From Halomontanus rarus (GTDB lineage: Archaea; Halobacteriota; Halobacteria; Halobacteriales; Natrialbaceae), in NCBI RefSeq assembly GCF_029338335.1, contig NZ_CP119796.1: a stretch of DNA of 64,000 nucleotides; one strand, given 5' to 3'. Shown piece after piece: positions 60,151 to 64,000 of this stretch (within the stretch, counting starts at the first letter, position 1; every line of letters starts with the position of its first letter). Below the pieces are notes generated by a model that ran no database searches, had not been told where the DNA came from, and saw nothing but the letters and a program-made list of their open reading frames with translations. A program made the translations under genes and the position numbers.

Positions 60151-61305
60151 TCAGGCGTGCTCGGTCACGAACGCCTCGATTCGGGCTAGCGCCTCGCGGA
60201 GATCCTCGAGACCGGTCGCGTAGGACACGCGAAGGTGACCGTTCCCGCCGGCACCGAAGACGTCGCCGGGGACGACCGCGACGCCCTCCTCCCGGAGCAG
60301 TTCCTCCGCGAATGCCTCGCAGTCCCACCCGGTCGGTACTTTCGGGAAGACGTAGAACGCGCCCTTGGCCTCGAAACACGGCATGCCGAGTTCCTCGAAG
60401 CGCGAGAGGACGAACCGCCGTCGCCGGTCGTACTGGTCGACCATCTCGCGAACGTCGCCCTCACACGACGCGAGCGCCTCGAGGGCGGCGTGCTGGGCCG
60501 TCGTCGGCGCCGACAGCATCGTGTACTGGTGAATGCGGTTCATCGCGTCGATCCCCTCGGCCGGACCGAGCGCGTAGCCCAGTCGGAGTCCGGTCATCGC
60601 ATGGGCCTTCGAGAAGCCGTTGAAGACGATCGTCCGCTCTCGCATTCCCTCGAAGGCGGCGATCGATGCGTGAGATCCCTCGTAGGTCAACTCGGCGTAG
60701 ATCTCGTCGCTGAAGACCGTCAGGTCGTGCTCGCGGGCGAAGTCGGCGATCGGCTCGAGATCCGCTTCGGTCATGATCGCACCCGTCGGGTTGTTCGGGT
60801 AACAGAGGACGAGCACGTCCGCGTCGGCGGCGCCGGCGGCCTCGAGTCCGTCGCGGGTCAGCCGAAACTCGTCGTCCTCGGTCGTCTGTACCGGGAGCAC
60901 CTCGCCGCCGGCGAGACCGACGCCGGGTTCGTAGGAGAGGTACGAGGGCTGGGGGATCGCGACCGTATCGCCGGGGTCGACGAACGCCCGAAACGCGAGG
61001 TCGACCGCCTCGCTCGCGCCCGTGGTGACGAGAATCTCGTCGTCGGGATCGTACGAGAGGTCGAAGCGCTCGACGTAGTCGGCGATCGCCTCGCGTAACT
61101 CCCCCATCCCCCTGTTGGCGGTGTAGGAGGTCTGGCCCCGCTCGAGGGAGGCGATCGCGGCGTCGCGGGCGGCCCACGGCGTCGAGAAGTCGGGTTCGCC
61201 GACGCCCAGCGAGATGACGTCGTCGCGCTCTTCGGCGATCTCGAAGAAGCGGCGGATCCCCGACGGCGGGACCTGTGACGCCCGTTCGGATTGCTCAAGA
61301 GTCAT
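60151..61305 (-). CDS. PLP-dependent class I/II aminotransferase
   Basis: This 384-residue fold-type I enzyme of the aspartate aminotransferase superfamily has ISLGVGEPDFSTPWA near residues 31-45 and VLCYPNNPTGAIM near residues 165-177, and the catalytic Lys in NGFSKAHAMTGLRLGYA near residues 228-244. The C-terminal arginine that binds the carboxylate (LRVSYAT) is present. The amino donor is unknown. The start overlaps the stop of the Lrp-like gene (ATGA), so they are translationally coupled and the regulator may control the enzyme. Confidence 0.93.
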   Translation of the reverse strand: MTLEQSERASQVPPSGIRRFFEIAEERDDVISLGVGEPDFSTPWAARDAAIASLERGQTSYTANRGMGELREAIADYVERFDLSYDPDDEILVTTGASEAVDLAFRAFVDPGDTVAIPQPSYLSYEPGVGLAGGEVLPVQTTEDDEFRLTRDGLEAAGAADADVLVLCYPNNPTGAIMTEADLEPIADFAREHDLTVFSDEIYAELTYEGSHASIAAFEGMRERTIVFNGFSKAHAMTGLRLGYALGPAEGIDAMNRIHQYTMLSAPTTAQHAALEALASCEGDVREMVDQYDRRRRFVLSRFEELGMPCFEAKGAFYVFPKVPTGWDCEAFAEELLREEGVAVVPGDVFGAGGNGHLRVSYATGLEDLREALARIEAFVTEHA

Positions 61306-61787
61306 AACGAGTACGAGAGTCGATCGTCGTCGTCGCCGTCGCCGAGTTCGATCCCGTTCTCCTTGTAGGAGGTCATCACGTAGTGGGTGACCGTCTGAGT
61401 GATCTCGGGAACCGGCGCGACCTTCTCGCTGACGAACTGGGAGACCTCGCGGATGGAGTCGCCCTCGACTTCCATGTCGAAGTCGTAGTCGCCGCTGACC
61501 AGCCGCAGGGCCGTCACCTGCGGGAACCGCGCGAGGCGCGCTGCGATGTCGGCGTAGCCGGTCTCGCGGTCGAGCGTGACGTTGAGTTCGACCTCCGCGC
61601 GGACCCGCTCGTCCTCGAGTTTGTCCCAGTCGACGACGGCCTGGTAGCCCCGAACCACGCCCGCTGCCTCGAGATCCTCGATCGCTGCCTCGACCTCGCT
61701 CTCGCTGAGGTCGGTCATTCGCGCGATATCCGCCGTGGAGTACCGCGCGTTCTCACGAAGCAACTCGAGCACCTCGCGTTCGCTCAT
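61302..61787 (-). CDS. Lrp/AsnC family transcriptional regulator
   Basis: This 161-residue regulator has an N-terminal AsnC-type HTH (VLELLRENARYSTADIARMTDLSESEVEAAIEDLE pattern near residues 5-39) and a C-terminal Lrp ligand-binding domain with VSGDYDFDMEVEGDS near residues 96-110. It probably binds an amino acid. It is the first gene of an operon with the aminotransferase, overlapping it by 4 bp. Confidence 0.94.
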   Translation of the reverse strand: MSEREVLELLRENARYSTADIARMTDLSESEVEAAIEDLEAAGVVRGYQAVVDWDKLEDERVRAEVELNVTLDRETGYADIAARLARFPQVTALRLVSGDYDFDMEVEGDSIREVSQFVSEKVAPVPEITQTVTHYVMTSYKENGIELGDGDDDDRLSYSL

Positions 61788-61960
61788 ACGCTCTCACAGC
61801 GCGAGCGGGGAGAAAAACGTTGTTGTCTCGTGGTAGCGTTTCGAACGGGTTCTTACTCTCTCTCTCACCCACGACCTCGACGGGGCGGCGAACGTCGGAG
61901 TGCGTCGAGGGATTCCTCGAGAAGCGACGTTCGGCGTCCGATCTTCTGGCCCTTCCTCGA

Positions 61961-62608
61961 CTACCGGTAGTTCTTGAACAGGATCGCCCGCACGTCGTCT
62001 TTCGTCTGGACGTCTTCAGTACCGCCGTCGGGGAGTTCGACGCGGTAGCGGTAGTCGCCGGAGGGCGACTCTTCCCACTTGTCGTCGTGGGTGTCGAGCA
62101 AGTTCATCATCTGATCGAGCATGTCGTCGTCGGAAGCCGCGCCGTCGCTCTCGGCGGCCTCGTCTCCATCCTCGTCTTCGGCGTCCGCGTCGTCCGTCTC
62201 GTCCGCTTCACCGCCCGCCGACTCGTCCGCGTCGTCCTCCAGGTCGTCGCTTCCGTCTTCGTCTGCTTCCTCTTGCGCTTCCTCTCCGTCTCCCGATCCG
62301 TCTTCACCGCCCAGCGCATCCTCGGATTCGTCGAACGTGATTGCATCGCCTTCGCCCTCACCCTCTCCCTCGTTCGAGTCCGTCTCGGCGAGTGCCGCAT
62401 CGACCGACGCCGCGACGTCTCGACCGGCGGCCGAGTCGAACTCGATCTCGGCGTCGACCTCGACGTCGCCGTCGAGATTGTCGATCAAAAACTGGATCGC
62501 GTCGCGTTCGCGGACGTATCCGTACTTGCCGACGACGTCCGCGGAGATCCGTTCGCGGAGTTGCTGAATGAACGCGTACTGTTCGTCCGTCACCTCGAGC
62601 GTGTTCAT
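61961..62608 (-). CDS. Acidic haloarchaeal protein with long low-complexity linker
   Basis: This 215-residue protein has a conserved-looking N-terminal segment (VTDEQYAFIQQLRERISAD near residues 5-23, GYVRERDAIQFLIDNLDGD near residues 30-48), about 100 residues of Glu/Asp/Gly/Ala linker, and a short C-terminal domain (MLDQMMNLLDTHDDKW, YRYRVELPDGGTEDVQTKDD). The N-terminal pattern resembles short DNA- or membrane-associated proteins, but I do not recognise the family. The ATG at 62608 is preferred to one nine codons upstream. It is divergent from the thioredoxin-like gene. Confidence 0.7.
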   Translation of the reverse strand: MNTLEVTDEQYAFIQQLRERISADVVGKYGYVRERDAIQFLIDNLDGDVEVDAEIEFDSAAGRDVAASVDAALAETDSNEGEGEGEGDAITFDESEDALGGEDGSGDGEEAQEEADEDGSDDLEDDADESAGGEADETDDADAEDEDGDEAAESDGAASDDDMLDQMMNLLDTHDDKWEESPSGDYRYRVELPDGGTEDVQTKDDVRAILFKNYR

Positions 62609-62719
62609 ACCACCCTGATGTGGCGGGGTGTACATAATACTTGGATACGCTGTGGCCTCCTCGACCGCGAGCGACCGACGAACACGACGTTTAAGATGGA
62701 GACCGGGAAAACGACGCGC

Positions 62720-63283
62720 ATGGTCCTAGAGGAATCCGAATCCGAACTACAGGAAGGCGACCCCGCACCGAACTTCGAACTCTCCGGCACCGACGGCGAG
62801 ACGTACACGCTCGAGTCGTTCGCGGAGAGCGAGGCGCTCTTGCTCGTCTTCACGTGTAACCACTGTCCGTACGCGAAGGCGAAGTTCGACCTGCTGAACG
62901 AACTGGCCGCCGAGTACGACGACGTCTCCGTCGTCGGAATCAACGCCAACGACGCCGAGGAGTATCCAGACGACTCGTTCGAGCGGATGCGAGAACTCGT
63001 CGCGGACGGCACGATCGCCTACGACGTATACCTGCGCGACGAATCCCAGACGGTCGCCCGCGAGTACGGGGCCGTCTGCACGCCCGATCCGTTCCTGTTC
63101 GCCCGCGAAGACGGCGAGTTCCGACTGGTCTATCAGGGCCGGTTGGACGACGCGCTCAACCCCGACGAGGAACCGACGCGGTTTCAGATTCGCGAGGCGA
63201 TCGACGCCGTGCTCGCGGGAGCGGACGTCGACCTCGAGTGGCAACCATCACAGGGTTGTTCGATCAAGTGGCGCGAGGCGTAG
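62720..63283 (+). CDS. Thioredoxin-fold peroxiredoxin-like protein
   Basis: This 187-residue protein of the AhpC/TSA-TlpA group contains FTCNHCPYAKAKFD near residues 48-61, a CxxC site in the thioredoxin position, and CTPDPFLFARED near residues 119-130. It likely reduces or oxidises thiols or peroxides; the partner is unknown. The ATG at 62720 is chosen because TTTAAG near 62691 lies about 28 nt upstream, so the in-frame ATG at 62696 would be at the TATA box. The C-terminus ends with a conserved QPSQGCSIKW segment. Confidence 0.9.
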   Translation: MVLEESESELQEGDPAPNFELSGTDGETYTLESFAESEALLLVFTCNHCPYAKAKFDLLNELAAEYDDVSVVGINANDAEEYPDDSFERMRELVADGTIAYDVYLRDESQTVAREYGAVCTPDPFLFAREDGEFRLVYQGRLDDALNPDEEPTRFQIREAIDAVLAGADVDLEWQPSQGCSIKWREA

Positions 63284-63414
63284 CCGCTCGGCTCGATCGA
63301 CAATCGACGCCGCTTCGTCGTCCGGGACCGTGACCTCGAGCCGTAGCCGTCGGCTGCGAGAGAATTTCGATTCCGCCCCGTCACCTCGTGCACTCGCCGG
63401 GAGCGATGAGTCGA

Positions 63415-64000
63415 CTACCGAACGGCCCGACGGTACTGGATCGGCCACGTCGCCTCTCCGGACTCCCCCTCGAGTTCGTCCGCAGCGCGGAGCCCGAAGT
63501 ACGGATCTCGGAGGAACTCCCGACCGACCAGCACGAGGTCGGCCCGTTCGTTTCGGATCAGCGCGTCGGCCTGCTCGGGTTCGGTGATCCCGCCGACGGC
63601 GCCGACCGCGAGCTCTCCCTCACTCTCCGCTCGAATCGTCTCCGCGAGCGGGACCTGAAAGTTCGGCCCGGCCGACGGCGCCTGCTCGGGGTGGAGTCCG
63701 CCAGAACTCACGTCGAGCAGGTCGACGCCGAGCTCCGACAGCTGGTTCGCTACCCGGACGGAGGACTCGAGAGTCCAGGAGTTGGCATCGTCCTCAGAAC
63801 GGGAGTCACCGTCCGCATCCCGCCCCTCGAGCCAGTCGGTCCCCGAGATCCGGACGAAGACCGGCCGCTCGTCCGGCCAGACCTCGCGGACCGCTCGAGT
63901 CACCTCACGAAGGAGTCGCGTCCGGTTCTCGAAGCTGCCGCCGTACTCGTCCTCGCGGCGGTTCGTCACCGGCGAGAGGAACTCGTGGAGCAGATAGCCG
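63415..64000 (-). CDS. Old-yellow-enzyme family NADH:flavin oxidoreductase, partial
   Basis: The gene runs off the right edge; about 195 C-terminal codons are seen. The visible part of the FMN-binding TIM barrel has GYLLHEFLSPVTNRREDEYG, a typical OYE segment, RTRLLREVTRAVREVWPD, VFVRISGTDWLEG, and the late VGAVGGITEPEQADALI and ADLVLVGREFLRDPYF that bind the FMN phosphate. It probably belongs to the YqjM/NamA-like branch and reduces activated alkenes. An acidic insertion near DADGDSRSEDDAN is unusual. The N-terminus lies outside the window. Confidence 0.9.
   Translation of the reverse strand, partial: GYLLHEFLSPVTNRREDEYGGSFENRTRLLREVTRAVREVWPDERPVFVRISGTDWLEGRDADGDSRSEDDANSWTLESSVRVANQLSELGVDLLDVSSGGLHPEQAPSAGPNFQVPLAETIRAESEGELAVGAVGGITEPEQADALIRNERADLVLVGREFLRDPYFGLRAADELEGESGEATWPIQYRRAVR

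Overview
The window looks like the chromosome of a halophilic archaeon (class Halobacteria). The evidence is high GC with a strong third-position G/C bias, very acidic proteins, and TATA-like boxes about 27-31 nt before most start codons, which implies largely leaderless mRNAs. Archaeal or haloarchaeal signature genes agree: gatE, nop5-flpA, srp19-gar1, gshA, HalX and HalOD1 domains, a PGF-CTERM protein, a presenilin-type protease and an IS1341-type TnpB element. The frequent CTCGAG would fit Natrialbaceae, but the genus cannot be fixed from sequence alone. Most of the window is ordinary core genome. The accessory parts are the TnpB element at about 19.1-20.7 kb and a few gene-poor spacers.

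Layout. 0-6.9 kb: an F420-dependent luciferase-like oxidoreductase, a cold-shock protein, a membrane protein, pterin/folate genes (mptE-like and folP-like), a coupled pair ending in a TrmJ-type RNA methyltransferase, and a lipoprotein. 6.9-8.9 kb: a zinc-ribbon/HTH regulator behind a striking cluster of ATGCAAT/ATTGCAT elements, a CPBP membrane protease, and a palindrome-containing spacer. 8.9-18.1 kb: gatE, then two paralogous two-gene operons of membrane PH-domain (YdbS/YdbT-like) proteins with DUF4395, a zinc finger and fumC between them. 18.1-21 kb: BolA, a conserved haloarchaeal protein, the TnpB element with its coupled small RHH-like gene and predicted guide RNA, and a winged-helix DUF7344 protein. 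21-26.7 kb: cysS, a PAS histidine kinase, a DUF6517 lipoprotein, a presenilin-like protease and srp19-gar1.

26.7-30.5 kb: a B12-type ABC importer, with btuF divergent from btuCD across a 60-bp spacer whose palindromic TATA box is exactly equidistant from both start codons. 30.7-34.2 kb: a YdjM-like membrane protein, heme A synthase, a degenerate M24 protein and an HTH regulator. 34.3-40.9 kb: an HTH regulator with a dyad over its own start codon, gshA, nop5-flpA (box C/D RNP), DUF63, an IMPase family member and a methyltransferase. 41.1-46.4 kb: a second cold-shock protein, HalOD1, an HTH_10 regulator, tRNA-Leu(CAA), a small zinc finger, DUF309, an AstE/AspA-like hydrolase, a YeeE/YedE pair and a small glycine-zipper protein. 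46.4-55.4 kb: tyrS, DUF6663, birA, UspA, an amidohydrolase, Nudix, an HD phosphohydrolase and purL. 55.6-64 kb: a HalX response regulator convergent with a kinase-like PAS/GAF protein that lacks the phospho-accepting histidine, a GNAT, an aminotransferase/Lrp pair, an acidic-linker protein, a thioredoxin-like protein and a truncated old-yellow-enzyme gene.

No CRISPR array, rRNA, integrase or provirus was seen. The most unusual signals are the TnpB/RHH/guide-RNA unit beside a hairpin repeat whose loop is inverted relative to a second copy 5.8 kb away, the operator cluster before the zinc-ribbon regulator, the symmetric btu promoter, the duplicated PH-domain operons, and several proteins of enzyme families that have lost catalytic residues.
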